A DNA stretch of 64,000 nt. Source: CALHVX01 sp039198065. Lineage in GTDB: Bacteria; Pseudomonadota; Gammaproteobacteria; Pseudomonadales; Azotimanducaceae. Positions 25,123-34,339 of this stretch are shown here, one piece after another (the stretch's first letter is position 1; every line of letters begins with the position of its first letter). A program made the position numbers and the translations under genes. The DNA is taken from assembly GCA_039198065.1 (NCBI GenBank), contig JBCCTU010000007.1, positions 62,001 to 126,000 on the forward strand. The letters run 5' to 3'. The notes below the pieces were generated by a model. The model made no database searches. It was not told where the DNA came from and worked only from the letters and a program-made list of their open reading frames with translations.

Positions 25123-25961
25123 GCGAAGCAAAAACACTGGATGAAGCGACACCCACCGCAGGTGACGACTCAGCGCATTCCGAGGAGGTGGTTTATTCCG
25201 TTGCCGACACCATCGCGACGATTCGGCTTAACCGGCCGGAGCGACAGAACACAATCTCCCGCGCCATGCTCGACCGACTGACAGAGCTGCTCATCGAGGC
25301 CGACGAGGACCGCAACGTTCGCGTCATCATCGTCGCCGGCAGCGGCCGATTCTTTTGCGCCGGGCTCGATCTGCGCGGCAGCGAAATCAGCGACGGAATG
25401 GGCGCATCGCGCAGCGTGCCGAACCTGGATCTGCGTAACACGCCACCGACGGTGCTGCACAACATCGACACGCCCACGATCTGTGCCGTCAACGGCTCGG
25501 CGGCCGGGTACGGTATGGATCTAGCGCTGGGCTGTGACATCCGCGTTATGGCAGATACCGCGAAGCTGGCGGCCGCGTTTACCGCGCGCGGTATCGTGCC
25601 CGAGTCTGGCGGAACCTGGATCCTTCCGCGGCTGCTCGGTTGGGCCAAAGCCGCCGAACTGATCTTTACCGGACGGACGCTCATGGCCAACGAGTGCCTC
25701 GAGCTCGGGCTCGTGAACCATGTCGTTGCGGCCGATGCTGTCGAAGAAACCGCCCGGGCGCTCGCAACGGAAATCAGCGCGAAGGCACCGCTCGCCGTGC
25801 AAGCCTCGAAGCGGATGATGCGCATGGGGATGAACGAGACCTTCAACGATCACGTCCACCATGTGTTTCTGCAACTCATCCCGTTGATGCAGTCTGAAGA
25901 CTTTCGCGAAGGTATGGCTTCGTTTATGGAACGACGTGACCCCAACTTCAGAGGACGCTGA
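25119..25961 (+). CDS. Enoyl-CoA hydratase/isomerase (crotonase) family protein
   Basis: A 280-residue crotonase. The oxyanion-hole segments are RFFCAGLDLRG and NGSAAGYGMDLALGCDIR, followed by GIVPESGGTWILPRLLGW, a pattern shared with PaaG-like and isomerase-type members. The position of the classical first Glu is Asp (YGMDLAL). The acidic residue in PESGG may be the catalytic one. The ATG at 25119 has GAGGGGG upstream; the frame is open for more than 100 codons before it, but that part is not protein-like. The SIMPL-domain gene follows 4 bp after the stop. The acyl-CoA substrate is unknown. Confidence 0.88.
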   Translation: MSEAKTLDEATPTAGDDSAHSEEVVYSVADTIATIRLNRPERQNTISRAMLDRLTELLIEADEDRNVRVIIVAGSGRFFCAGLDLRGSEISDGMGASRSVPNLDLRNTPPTVLHNIDTPTICAVNGSAAGYGMDLALGCDIRVMADTAKLAAAFTARGIVPESGGTWILPRLLGWAKAAELIFTGRTLMANECLELGLVNHVVAADAVEETARALATEISAKAPLAVQASKRMMRMGMNETFNDHVHHVFLQLIPLMQSEDFREGMASFMERRDPNFRGR

Positions 25962-25965
25962 CGTC

Positions 25966-26661
25966 ATGCAAGCCGTCGCCGCAACCGTGCTCGGGCTTGG
26001 GCTCGCGCTGGCAGGTTTCTTCATCGGCCAGGGCTTCGTGGAGGCGCGCCAGCTCGAGCGCGCCGTCGTGGTGAAGGGCCTCGCCGAGCGCGAGGTACGA
26101 GCCGACGTTGTCATCTGGCCACTGCAGTTGAGTGTTGCCGACAACGACCTGACGGCTTTGGTGGCGGAAGTCGAACGTCAGCAAGACGTCGTCATCCGCT
26201 TTTTAGTGACCAACGGCTTTGCACGGGAAGAGATCACGCTCAAAGCGCCGACCATTGTCGACCGGCAGGCGCAAAGCTACGGCAACCAAGCGCCCCGTTT
26301 CCGCTACCTCGGGCGGTCGGTCATCACCCTCTACAGCGACAACATCGACGCAGCGCTGCGTGCCGAGAGCCAGCTGCTGCAGCTGGGCCGGCAAGGCGTG
26401 TCGATCAGTCAGGAGAACTACGAATATCGAACCCAGTACCTGTTCCAAGGCCTCAACGAGCTGAAACCGGCCATGATTGAGGAAGCGACTGCCAATGCGC
26501 GGGCCGTGGCGGCAAAGTTCGCGGAGGACTCCGGCTCCGCGCTCGGCAAAATCAAAGCCGCACGCCAAGGCCAGTTCAGCATCTACGATCGCGACAGCAA
26601 CAACCCGCACATCAAGCGCGTGCGGGTCGTTTCGACCCTGACCTTCTATTTGGACGATTAA
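25966..26661 (+). CDS. SIMPL domain (DUF541) membrane-anchored protein
   Basis: A 231-residue SIMPL/DUF541 protein. One N-terminal hydrophobic segment (VAATVLGLGLALAGFFIGQGF) is a signal anchor. The periplasmic part has the usual start RAVVVKGLAEREVRADVVIW and later ANARAVAAKFAEDSGSALGKIKAARQGQFSI. Family members are linked to envelope stress or form oligomeric assemblies, but the biochemical role is unclear. The ATG at 25966 is 4 bp after the crotonase stop; an earlier in-frame GTG at 25936 would overlap that gene. Co-transcription with the crotonase is likely. Confidence 0.88.
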   Translation: MQAVAATVLGLGLALAGFFIGQGFVEARQLERAVVVKGLAEREVRADVVIWPLQLSVADNDLTALVAEVERQQDVVIRFLVTNGFAREEITLKAPTIVDRQAQSYGNQAPRFRYLGRSVITLYSDNIDAALRAESQLLQLGRQGVSISQENYEYRTQYLFQGLNELKPAMIEEATANARAVAAKFAEDSGSALGKIKAARQGQFSIYDRDSNNPHIKRVRVVSTLTFYLDD

Positions 26662-26674
26662 CCGAGGGCATTGC

Positions 26675-26712
26675 GTAAACCCCGGGTAACGCCGAGGTAA
26701 CGTACTGGTAAA
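26675..26712. promoter_or_regulatory. Four GTAAA/GTAAC direct repeats with exact 11-bp period upstream of aqpZ
   Basis: GTAAA, GTAAC, GTAAC and GTAAA start at 26675, 26686, 26697 and 26708, each 11 bp apart. Response regulators of the OmpR/PhoB family bind direct repeats on one helix face with 10-11 bp period, and the CpxR half-site is GTAAA. The array ends 91 bp before the aqpZ start codon, so control of the aquaporin by such a regulator is a reasonable inference. Confidence 0.55.
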
Positions 26713-26803
26713 CACTCCTCTATGCGGCTGCAGAACCGATGACTCACCGACCGCCACGCGGCAGGCTCTTGGGGTCGTTGCTACGCCACCTAGGGTTCTT
26801 CAA

Positions 26804-27496
26804 ATGCTTCGCAGACTCACCGCCGAGTTCGTCGGTACGTTTTGGCTTGTATTTGGAGGCTGCGGCAGTGCGGTCTTAGCCGCAGCCTTTCCAGACATGG
26901 GCATCGGCCTGCTGGGCGTGTCGCTGGCTTTCGGGCTCACCGTCGTAACCATGGCGTTCGCCCTAGGACATACCTCCGGCTGCCATCTCAACCCTGCAGT
27001 TACGCTGGGCCTGGTCGCCGGCGGCCGCGCGCCACTCGCTGACGCCGGCCCATACGTCATCGCCCAGGTGCTCGGCGCGATCGCCGGTGCGTCCGTGCTC
27101 TACGTCATCGCCAGCGGGGCACCGACCTTCGAACTCGGTGGATTTGCCGCCAATGGCTATGGCGCCCACTCTCCGGGGAACTACAGCATGGGTGCGGTCA
27201 TCGTCATGGAATTCGTCATGACGGCCCTGTTTCTGCTAATCATCATGGAAGCAACAGACTCCCGCGCACCGGCCGGACTCGCTCCCCTTGCCATCGGCCT
27301 CGGCCTAACGCTGATTCATCTGGTCAGCATTCCGGTCTCCAACACCTCGGTAAACCCGGCACGAAGCACCGGACCGGCACTGTTTGTCGGTGGCTGGGCG
27401 CTTTCCCAGCTGTGGCTGTTCTGGGTCGTTCCGATCGCCGGCGGCGCAGCCGGGGCGCTGCTCTACCGATTTCTGGGCAACACCGACGACAGCTGA
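26804..27496 (+). CDS. aqpZ: Aquaporin Z
   Basis: Inner-membrane water channel of the MIP family, 230 residues, AqpZ length. Six membrane helices and two half-helices are evident. The NPA motifs are at 63-65 (GCHLNPAVTLG) and 184-186 (NTSVNPARS, with the selectivity-filter Arg directly after). The N-terminus RRLTAEFVGTFWLVFGGCGSAVLAA is close to E. coli AqpZ. The upstream repeat array suggests regulation by an envelope-stress or osmotic response regulator. It is monocistronic or the first gene before RNase J, 79 bp away. Confidence 0.95.
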   Translation: MLRRLTAEFVGTFWLVFGGCGSAVLAAAFPDMGIGLLGVSLAFGLTVVTMAFALGHTSGCHLNPAVTLGLVAGGRAPLADAGPYVIAQVLGAIAGASVLYVIASGAPTFELGGFAANGYGAHSPGNYSMGAVIVMEFVMTALFLLIIMEATDSRAPAGLAPLAIGLGLTLIHLVSIPVSNTSVNPARSTGPALFVGGWALSQLWLFWVVPIAGGAAGALLYRFLGNTDDS

Positions 27497-27575
27497 TCGC
27501 CGAGCGGATATACCGACGCCTCAGTTAACGCACAGGTCGACGCGCAGATCACCAGGCCATTGAGAGCCTGCACCC

Positions 27576-28961
27576 ATGAGACCTGGCGACGACGACCTGT
27601 GGCTGCTGCCCCTGGGGGGCTGTGGCGAAATTGGTATGAACCTCAACCTTTATGGCCACGCGGGCCAATGGTTGATGGTCGACTGCGGCATCACCTTCGC
27701 CCGCCCCGGGGAAACCGGACCACACGTGCAGATGCCCGACCCCGCCTTTATCGCCAGCCGTCGCGAACAGCTGCAAGCGCTGATCGTGACTCACGCCCAC
27801 GAAGATCATGTGGGTGCCGTCGCGCACCTGTGGCCCCAGCTTCAATGCCCCGTGTACGTCACCCGATTCTGCCGGGCGATCCTCGAGCGCAAGCTCAGGG
27901 AAGCCGGGTTGCTTAACCGCGTCCCTTTGAAAGCACTGCGGAACGATACAGCGGTGCAGCTCGGCCCGTTCCGGGTGGAACCGATCGGGCTGACCCACAG
28001 CACGCCGGAAACGCAGGCTCTGCTCATAGAAACCGCCGTTGGCCGGGTATTTCATACCGCCGATTGGAAACTCGACCCTGATCCGGTTGTCGGCGCGACG
28101 TACAGCGAGAAGCGACTCAAAGGCCTCGCGGTGCTTGGCATCGATGCCATGGTCTGTGACTCCACCAACGCGTTAACACCGGGACGCTCGACCAGCGAAG
28201 GTGAGCTGAGCGAGGGGATTGAAGACCTCGTTCGTTCTGCTCCGGGGCGGGTGGTCATTGCCTGCTTCGGCAGCAACGTCGCGCGCTTGGCAACGATCGC
28301 GCGGGTGGCCGAACGCTGTGGCCGCTACCCAGGCCTGATTGGCCGGTCGCTGCACAACTACTACGCCGCCGCTCGAGCCGCCGGACTTTGGAACGAAGGA
28401 CCGACGCTCATAGACTCCGCCCATTTGGGTTACTTACCTCGCGAGGAGACCCTTGCGATCGCCACCGGCAGCCAGGGTGAACCGCGGGCTGCGTTAGATC
28501 GACTTGCCGCAGACTCTCATCCAGATCTGAGTCTCGAGTCCGGTGATCGAGTCGTCTTCAGCTCTCGAGTCATTCCGGGAAACGAAGACGCCGTCGAGCG
28601 CCTCTGCGATCGCTTGCAGCGCCTCGGTGTGGACGTCGTCCACGACACCCAGTCGAATCGGCCCATCCATGCCTCAGGCCACCCCGCACAGGATGAGCTG
28701 CGGGAGCTGTACCAGTGGGTCGATCCGGCGATAGCGATTCCGGTCCACGGCGAGGCGGAGCACCTGGAAGCCCACCGTCTGCTGGCCCGCGAACTCGACG
28801 TTTCCCGGCAACTGGTCGGTCGCAACGGCGACCTCTTCATGATCAAACCGACACCGGGAATTCGCCGTGGCGCCGCGCCGGTTGGGCGCCTGGGGCTAGA
28901 TCGGGGGCAGCTGCAACCGCTGTCGTCAGGCGCCACTCCGGCCAGCGCGGTACATGGCTGA
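27576..28961 (+). CDS. rnj: Ribonuclease J family metallo-beta-lactamase nuclease
   Basis: RNase J-type exo/endoribonuclease, 461 residues. The metallo-beta-lactamase core has LLPLGGCGEIGMN at the start, the zinc motif HAHEDH at residues 73-78 and TADWKLD. The beta-CASP part contains CFGSNVARL and VIPGNEDAVERL, then HASGHPAQDEL and IPVHGE. Length matches the shorter proteobacterial RNase J without the long C-terminal domain. RNase J is standard in Firmicutes and alphaproteobacteria and less common in Gammaproteobacteria, which rely on RNase E. The next gene starts inside its last codons (8-bp overlap). Confidence 0.9.
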   Translation: MRPGDDDLWLLPLGGCGEIGMNLNLYGHAGQWLMVDCGITFARPGETGPHVQMPDPAFIASRREQLQALIVTHAHEDHVGAVAHLWPQLQCPVYVTRFCRAILERKLREAGLLNRVPLKALRNDTAVQLGPFRVEPIGLTHSTPETQALLIETAVGRVFHTADWKLDPDPVVGATYSEKRLKGLAVLGIDAMVCDSTNALTPGRSTSEGELSEGIEDLVRSAPGRVVIACFGSNVARLATIARVAERCGRYPGLIGRSLHNYYAAARAAGLWNEGPTLIDSAHLGYLPREETLAIATGSQGEPRAALDRLAADSHPDLSLESGDRVVFSSRVIPGNEDAVERLCDRLQRLGVDVVHDTQSNRPIHASGHPAQDELRELYQWVDPAIAIPVHGEAEHLEAHRLLARELDVSRQLVGRNGDLFMIKPTPGIRRGAAPVGRLGLDRGQLQPLSSGATPASAVHG

Positions 28962-29961
28962 CCGGCAACACAGCGGCACCCGAGCACCCACCCGCCGTCG
29001 CTCCCCGAGGTCCTCCCCGCAGCCGAGGCCGCGCGCGTTCAACGGCGGCTGCACAGTGTTATTGCTGCTGGCCGCTCTCAACGCTTGCTCCATGCCACAG
29101 CCGATCGAGGACCACCAGAAGCTGTTCGCCGAACGGATTGCGTCGAACCCGGACATCGTCGCTGCCGAACTTCGACTCCCGGGCTTCCGCCTGCACTATC
29201 GCAGCGTCGGCGCGCCCAAGGACGCCGTCATGGTCTGGATTCATGGAACGCCCGGTGGATGGGGCGATATCGCTCAGTTGATGCTCGACGACGCGTTCCT
29301 CTCCCGAGCCCGGCTGGTCAGCCTCGACCGACCCGGCTGGGGCGCGAGTCGATTTGAGCCCGAGGCGCGCATGGCCGGCACCTTCGACGAACACGGCGCC
29401 CTGATTGAACCGTTGTTGCAGCAGCTCCGTGCAACATTCCCCGGTGTGCCACTCATCGTCGCCGGTCACTCCTGGGGCGCCCCCATGGCCGTCTGGCTTG
29501 GTGCCAGCTACCCGGAGCTCGTGGACGGCGTCCTCGCCCTCGCCGGTCCCTACGATCCCACCATCCGGATCCTTCGTTGGTACAACTACGCGGCACGAAT
29601 TCCCGGCATTCCTACCCTCATTGGCCGAGCGCTACGAAACTCGAACGAAGAAATGTTCCTGCTGCGGGATCAGATCACCGCCGCCGAACGGCTGTGGCAC
29701 CGGCTTCGCGTGCCACTGATTGTTGTCCATGGCGCGGATGACTCCCTTGTCCCGAGCGGCCACGTTGACTACGCCCGGCGCGTTTTTCCCGAAGCCACGA
29801 CCCGCGTGCTGGTGCTGCCCGACCAAGGCCATTTGCTGCAGTTCCAGCGTACCGAACTGATCGGTCGATGCGCGCTAGCACTCGCCACCGGCCGACTTGA
29901 CGATTGCCGCGAATCTCCGCTGAATGTTCATCAGGCGTTTCATCGCGAAGCGTCTGATTGA
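28954..29961 (+). CDS. Alpha/beta hydrolase, predicted lipoprotein
   Basis: A 335-residue alpha/beta-fold hydrolase. The basic N-terminus is followed by a hydrophobic stretch ending in LLAALNAC, a plausible lipobox, so the protein is probably membrane-anchored in the periplasm. Catalytic elements are the oxyanion region VWIHGTPGG, nucleophile Ser in AGHSWGAP, Asp in VHGADDSLVP, and His in PDQGHLLQF. The ATG overlaps the RNase J stop by 8 bp; a start further in is possible because the first 30 residues are unusually basic. Substrate unknown. Confidence 0.82.
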   Translation: MADRQHSGTRAPTRRRSPRSSPQPRPRAFNGGCTVLLLLAALNACSMPQPIEDHQKLFAERIASNPDIVAAELRLPGFRLHYRSVGAPKDAVMVWIHGTPGGWGDIAQLMLDDAFLSRARLVSLDRPGWGASRFEPEARMAGTFDEHGALIEPLLQQLRATFPGVPLIVAGHSWGAPMAVWLGASYPELVDGVLALAGPYDPTIRILRWYNYAARIPGIPTLIGRALRNSNEEMFLLRDQITAAERLWHRLRVPLIVVHGADDSLVPSGHVDYARRVFPEATTRVLVLPDQGHLLQFQRTELIGRCALALATGRLDDCRESPLNVHQAFHREASD

Positions 29962-29995
29962 CCGCTGACCACTACGCGGCAAGGAGTACACGTCC

Positions 29996-31273
29996 ATGAC
30001 GACCGCACCGATCAACCTCTTCGATCCGGCTACGTTGCTGGATCCCTACGACGCCTATCGAACCTTGCGGGACACGCAACCCGTGTACCCGATTCCGGCC
30101 ATGAACATCCACGTGGTGACGCGCTACGACCTGATTCGAGAGGCCATCAAAGACACGGACACCTACTCGAGCCGTTTCGAAGCGTTCATGGCACGCACGC
30201 GGGAAGCCGGAATCGCCCAGGCCAGCCCGGCTGCTCGTGCCAAGCTCGAAGCCATCGAGGCAGAGTTGATTGCACTGCCACCAACCATGTTGACGCTAGA
30301 CCAGCCGGAACACACGGAGTACCGATCGCTGGTCAGCCAGCTGTTTACCGGCAGCGAGGTCAAACGCAGTGAGCCTCAGGTGCTGGCCGTCATCGAGGCG
30401 TGTCTCAAAAGCATGCTGAGCAGCGCGGTGGACGGCTGCGTAGATTTCGTTGAGCACTTCGCCTTTCCCGTACCGCTTCGCATCATCGCCGACCGCCTCG
30501 GTATCCCGGAGCCGGAACGCGCATTTTTCGACGAAGCAGCAGCGGCGGCTGCGAGCACGCTGCGCATGGCGCCACTCAGTGATGAAGAGTTGATTCATCG
30601 TGCTGAGCTGGCTCGGGATCTGCAAAAGCTGCTTTGCCGGCTGATCGATGAGCGTCGCCAGCAGCCCACAGACGATATGATTTCGATTCTCGCGAACAGC
30701 ACCCTGGAGAAAGCGGGTCGGGCGCTGACCTACGGAGAGGCCATTTCCATCCTCAACCAGTTCCTGGTTGCCGGGCATGAAACGACAGCCAGCACCTTCG
30801 GCTGGGCCATGCTCGCGCTGTGCCAGCAGCACGAGCTGCAGGACCAGATTCGTGGTGATGAGAAACGCATCCGCACCTTTGTCGAAGAAGCGCTGCGCAT
30901 CGAATCCCCGGTCCAGGGGTTGCCGCGGCGGGTCACTAAGGACACGGAGCTTGGCGGCTATCCGCTGAACGCCGGTGACTTCATTATGCTCAGGTTCGGC
31001 GCCGGCAACCGGGACGAGCGACAGTTTCCTGATCCAGACCAAATCGATATCACCCGCGATAAAGCCGGCATGCAGCTGGCGTTTGGTTCTGGGGTTCACC
31101 ATTGCATCGGCGCGCCGCTGGCGCGTCAGGAACTAAACCTCGGCTTCCGGGCATTGCTCAAAGCGCTCCACAACATCCGGCTCGCCACGGACCAGATTCC
31201 CAAGGCGGAACCGAGCTTCATCCTCCGCAACCTGCCCACACTGCCGATTCGTTTTGACCGACGAACAAACTGA
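29996..31273 (+). CDS. Cytochrome P450
   Basis: Soluble bacterial P450 of 425 residues. The I-helix oxygen-activation motif is AGHETT (259-264), the ExxR pair lies at 298-301 in EEALRIESP, and the haem-ligand loop is FGSGVHHCIGAP with Cys370. The start ATG has AAGGAG 9 bp upstream. The DMT transporter gene overlaps its end by 20 bp, suggesting that the substrate or product may be exported (inference). No ferredoxin or ferredoxin reductase gene is adjacent, so electron donors are elsewhere. Confidence 0.95.
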   Translation: MTTAPINLFDPATLLDPYDAYRTLRDTQPVYPIPAMNIHVVTRYDLIREAIKDTDTYSSRFEAFMARTREAGIAQASPAARAKLEAIEAELIALPPTMLTLDQPEHTEYRSLVSQLFTGSEVKRSEPQVLAVIEACLKSMLSSAVDGCVDFVEHFAFPVPLRIIADRLGIPEPERAFFDEAAAAAASTLRMAPLSDEELIHRAELARDLQKLLCRLIDERRQQPTDDMISILANSTLEKAGRALTYGEAISILNQFLVAGHETTASTFGWAMLALCQQHELQDQIRGDEKRIRTFVEEALRIESPVQGLPRRVTKDTELGGYPLNAGDFIMLRFGAGNRDERQFPDPDQIDITRDKAGMQLAFGSGVHHCIGAPLARQELNLGFRALLKALHNIRLATDQIPKAEPSFILRNLPTLPIRFDRRTN

Positions 31274-32177
31274 CCCCCTCGCGCGCCGGGGGGTCGTGTC
31301 TGCGCTGATTGCGTTTTGCTGCTTCCCCATCGGCGATACGCTCATCAAGACCCTGGCCGGGGCCTGGTCTCCCCTCGCCGTTGCGTCGCTGCGGTTTTGC
31401 ATCGGCGCGTTGGGTTTTGGCGTCATCTTGTTTGCGATTCACGGTGTCGCCGGTTTTCGAGTGCGACGGCCGGTTATGCACGTTCTTCGCGGCGCGTTTC
31501 TAGCCCTCGCGACGGCAACGTTCTTTAGTGCGCTGTTCGTCATGCCGCTCGCCGACGCTGCCGCTATCCAGTTCATCAATCCGTTGCTGACCGCCGTGTT
31601 TGCGGTTGTCTTCCTTGGCGAGCGACTGCCAGTCCCTGGATGGATTGCCATCGCGCTAGGCTTCGCCGGCGTCCTCATCATGTTACGGCCAACGGGAGAG
31701 GCTTTTGGCTGGGCTGCCATTCTTCCTCTGTTCTCAGCGCTCGGTGTATCCGGCATGATCGTCCTCAATAGACTCGTCGCCACGCAGAGTTCGATCTGGA
31801 CAGCCCAGTTCTACATGGCCTTTTGGGCGAGTGTGTTTTTGATGCTGGCGGCGTTCATTGGTGATGCGGTGCATCCTAGCCTCGAAATCTCCGGCCCGCC
31901 GGAGCCGCGAGTCATCCTTGTCTGTTTCATCGTCGCGGTAACTGCAGGTACCTGTCACTATCTACTTTACAGCGCGACGATCAGCGTTGGGGCCAGCGCC
32001 ATAGCGCCCATCGTCTACATTCAGTTGCCCATTGCTGCTGTGATCAGCAACCGCGTGTTTGGCGATCCAATCGACGACCTGGTGTTCCTTGGCGGTCTGC
32101 TAATCCTCGCGAGCGGTATCTACCTGTGGCTCGCCACCGGTGGTGTTCGCCAGCTACGCCGAGCAGTCCGCGGTTAA
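31254..32177 (+). CDS. EamA/DMT-superfamily transporter
   Basis: A 307-residue inner-membrane protein with ten hydrophobic segments in two EamA repeats. The first repeat starts RGVVSALIAFCCFPIGDTLIKTLAG and includes PLADAAAIQFINPLLTAVFAVVFLGERL, a typical EamA end. The second repeat ends with SAIAPIVYIQLPIAAVISNRVFGD. Substrates of this family range from amino acids to metabolites. TTG at 31254 is used as start; a GTG at 31296 is an alternative. The overlap with the P450 gene implies coupled expression. Confidence 0.88.
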   Translation: MTDEQTDPLARRGVVSALIAFCCFPIGDTLIKTLAGAWSPLAVASLRFCIGALGFGVILFAIHGVAGFRVRRPVMHVLRGAFLALATATFFSALFVMPLADAAAIQFINPLLTAVFAVVFLGERLPVPGWIAIALGFAGVLIMLRPTGEAFGWAAILPLFSALGVSGMIVLNRLVATQSSIWTAQFYMAFWASVFLMLAAFIGDAVHPSLEISGPPEPRVILVCFIVAVTAGTCHYLLYSATISVGASAIAPIVYIQLPIAAVISNRVFGDPIDDLVFLGGLLILASGIYLWLATGGVRQLRRAVRG

Positions 32178-32252
32178 GGCGGGCGTTGTCCGTCGCTGTG
32201 TTAGGCTTTTAGCGGACCGAAAGACTCAGCCGGGATTCACGAGGGGAACGCC

Positions 32253-34334
32253 ATGCATCAGATCAACCCCGGCTGCCAGGGTGCAGCGGGGCGACGTCGT
32301 GGCCACCACCTGAGGTCGCTCGCTCGTTGTGCGCAGGTTGCGAGCCTGGCACTCGGCACGCTCTTCGGCACCGGCTGCACAGATTCCGGCTCACCTCCCG
32401 GCGAACGAAGCGGCGCGGCAGCGAGCGCGGGACTTGAGGCGTCTGCCTCCGCAGACCCGAGCGCGACTAACACGACAGGTTGCCCTAACCGAACCGCTGC
32501 CCGCATGCCGCTGTTTGGTGACCTGCACGTTCATACGAGCTTCTCCTTTGATGCAGCAGCGATATCGACAGGTGCAACTCCGGTCGATGCGAATCGCTTC
32601 GCGCGTGGCGAAGCGATTCCGTTTTTCCCGTTGGACGAAAACGGTAATCCAGCGGGTACCACGGCCATCGATCGACCGCTCGACTTCCTAGCAGTCACCG
32701 ATCACGGCGAGTTTCTCGGTGAACGTTCGTTATGCGCGACCCCAGGATCACCGACCTACGAGACAGAGTTCTGCACCAACTATCGAGTGAACCAGCGCCA
32801 GGGCATGATGATGCTTGGCACGGTGATCACCACCGAAACACCGGCAAGGGTTCCCGCGGTGTGCGCAGAGGACGGCAGCCGGTGCCTTGATTACGCCAAA
32901 GCGCCCTGGCAACTCATGCAGGATGCAGCGAACACGGCCAACGCCCCCTGCGAGTTCACCAGCTTCATCGCCTACGAGTACACCGGCACACCGGGAACGT
33001 CGAACTACCATCGCAACGTGATTTTTCGTGGTGATCGCGTGCCGGACCTACCCGTCAGCTACGTAGACGCACCGCTCGACAGCCAGCTCTGGGCTCGGTT
33101 GGATCACCGCTGCAATGGGGATAACGGTTGCGATTACCTGACCATCCCCCACAACACCAATCTTGCCAACGGCCGCATGGGGCCGTATCGCCGACTGGAA
33201 CCCACTCGGGAAAACAAGCGCGCCTATGCGCAGACCCGCCTGAAGCGGGAACCGATCATGGAGATCTTCCAGCACAAAGGCGGGTCCGAGTGCATCAACG
33301 GGCTGTCGTCTGTACTCGGAGCACCGGACGAACTCTGCGATCAGGAAGCCGTGCGAGTTATTGGAGAGGCAAAAACCTACGTCACACGAAACCTCAACGA
33401 TGGCGCACTCGCAACGGGAACGGCAACGGAAGTCACGGCAGAGTGCGCCCCGGGTACAACGGGCAGCAACGGTATGCTCGGCGCGGGCTGCGTGCACGCC
33501 TCGGACTTCCAGCGGTCGGCGTTGGTACTGGGCTTGGCAGAAGAACAGGCCATCGGTCTGAATCCAATCAAGCTTGGCATCATTGCATCGACTGACACCC
33601 ACGCAGCCACACCGGGGGCGACGGCGGAGTCTAGCTGGCAAGGCGCGGTTACCGGTGAAGCGACACCCGCTGAACGCCTGCGGCCAGGCCTCTTAACCAG
33701 CGGCATCGACGGCAATCCCGGTGGCCTCGCTGGCGTCTGGGCAGAGGAAAACACCCGCGAGGCGATTTTTGCTGCCATGCAACGGCGTGAAGTGTTCGGC
33801 ACCTCGGGCCCGCGCATCGTGCCTCGCCTGTTCGGCGGTTGGCGCCTTGACGACAACCTCTGCACCGCAGCCGATGCGGTGGACGCTCTCGCCCGGAGCA
33901 GCGACGCGGTCCCCATGGGAGGGGACCTCGAGCCCAACGACGCCGCTGTCAAACCGCGTTTTCTCGCCTACGCAGTACAGGATCCGGCAAGTCTCGGATT
34001 GGCCGAACTACAGCTTGTTAAAGGTTGGATCGCCGCCGATGGCACGCTGCACACGCAGGTCGACACCATCGCCGTTGCTGAGCCAGCGGCAGCAAGCCTG
34101 TGCACAGTGTACGAAGACGCGACGTACCGGCCCGGACAGGCGGCTTACTACTATCTGCGAGTCGTCGAACCACCTCGGCCGCGCTGGCACACCTACGACT
34201 GCGCTGCGCTGCCGAAAGATCAGAGCCCGGCGGTCTGCCGCAATGGCGAGTACCCGGCAACCGTCCGCGAGATGGCCTGGACATCACCCATCTGGATTGC
34301 CGCCCAGACACCAACGAGTCTTGCCCTTCGCTAG
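32253..34334 (+). CDS. DUF3604 domain protein, predicted exported
   Basis: A 693-residue protein of the DUF3604 family, which has a PHP-like metal-binding core: MPLFGDLHVHTSFSFDA near residue 85, AVTDHGEFLGE, FIAYEYTGTPG, YLTIPHNTNLANG and STDTHAATPG. The N-terminus is basic with a hydrophobic stretch ending in LFGTGC, possibly a lipobox. The mature part begins with an Ala/Ser-rich linker. ATG at 32253 has GAGGGG upstream. The family occurs often in marine bacteria; no reaction is established, though the PHP-like His/Asp cluster suggests phosphoesterase-type chemistry (inference). It is probably monocistronic and converges on a GNAT gene 5 bp away. Confidence 0.88.
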   Translation: MHQINPGCQGAAGRRRGHHLRSLARCAQVASLALGTLFGTGCTDSGSPPGERSGAAASAGLEASASADPSATNTTGCPNRTAARMPLFGDLHVHTSFSFDAAAISTGATPVDANRFARGEAIPFFPLDENGNPAGTTAIDRPLDFLAVTDHGEFLGERSLCATPGSPTYETEFCTNYRVNQRQGMMMLGTVITTETPARVPAVCAEDGSRCLDYAKAPWQLMQDAANTANAPCEFTSFIAYEYTGTPGTSNYHRNVIFRGDRVPDLPVSYVDAPLDSQLWARLDHRCNGDNGCDYLTIPHNTNLANGRMGPYRRLEPTRENKRAYAQTRLKREPIMEIFQHKGGSECINGLSSVLGAPDELCDQEAVRVIGEAKTYVTRNLNDGALATGTATEVTAECAPGTTGSNGMLGAGCVHASDFQRSALVLGLAEEQAIGLNPIKLGIIASTDTHAATPGATAESSWQGAVTGEATPAERLRPGLLTSGIDGNPGGLAGVWAEENTREAIFAAMQRREVFGTSGPRIVPRLFGGWRLDDNLCTAADAVDALARSSDAVPMGGDLEPNDAAVKPRFLAYAVQDPASLGLAELQLVKGWIAADGTLHTQVDTIAVAEPAAASLCTVYEDATYRPGQAAYYYLRVVEPPRPRWHTYDCAALPKDQSPAVCRNGEYPATVREMAWTSPIWIAAQTPTSLALR

Positions 34335-34339
34335 CGACT

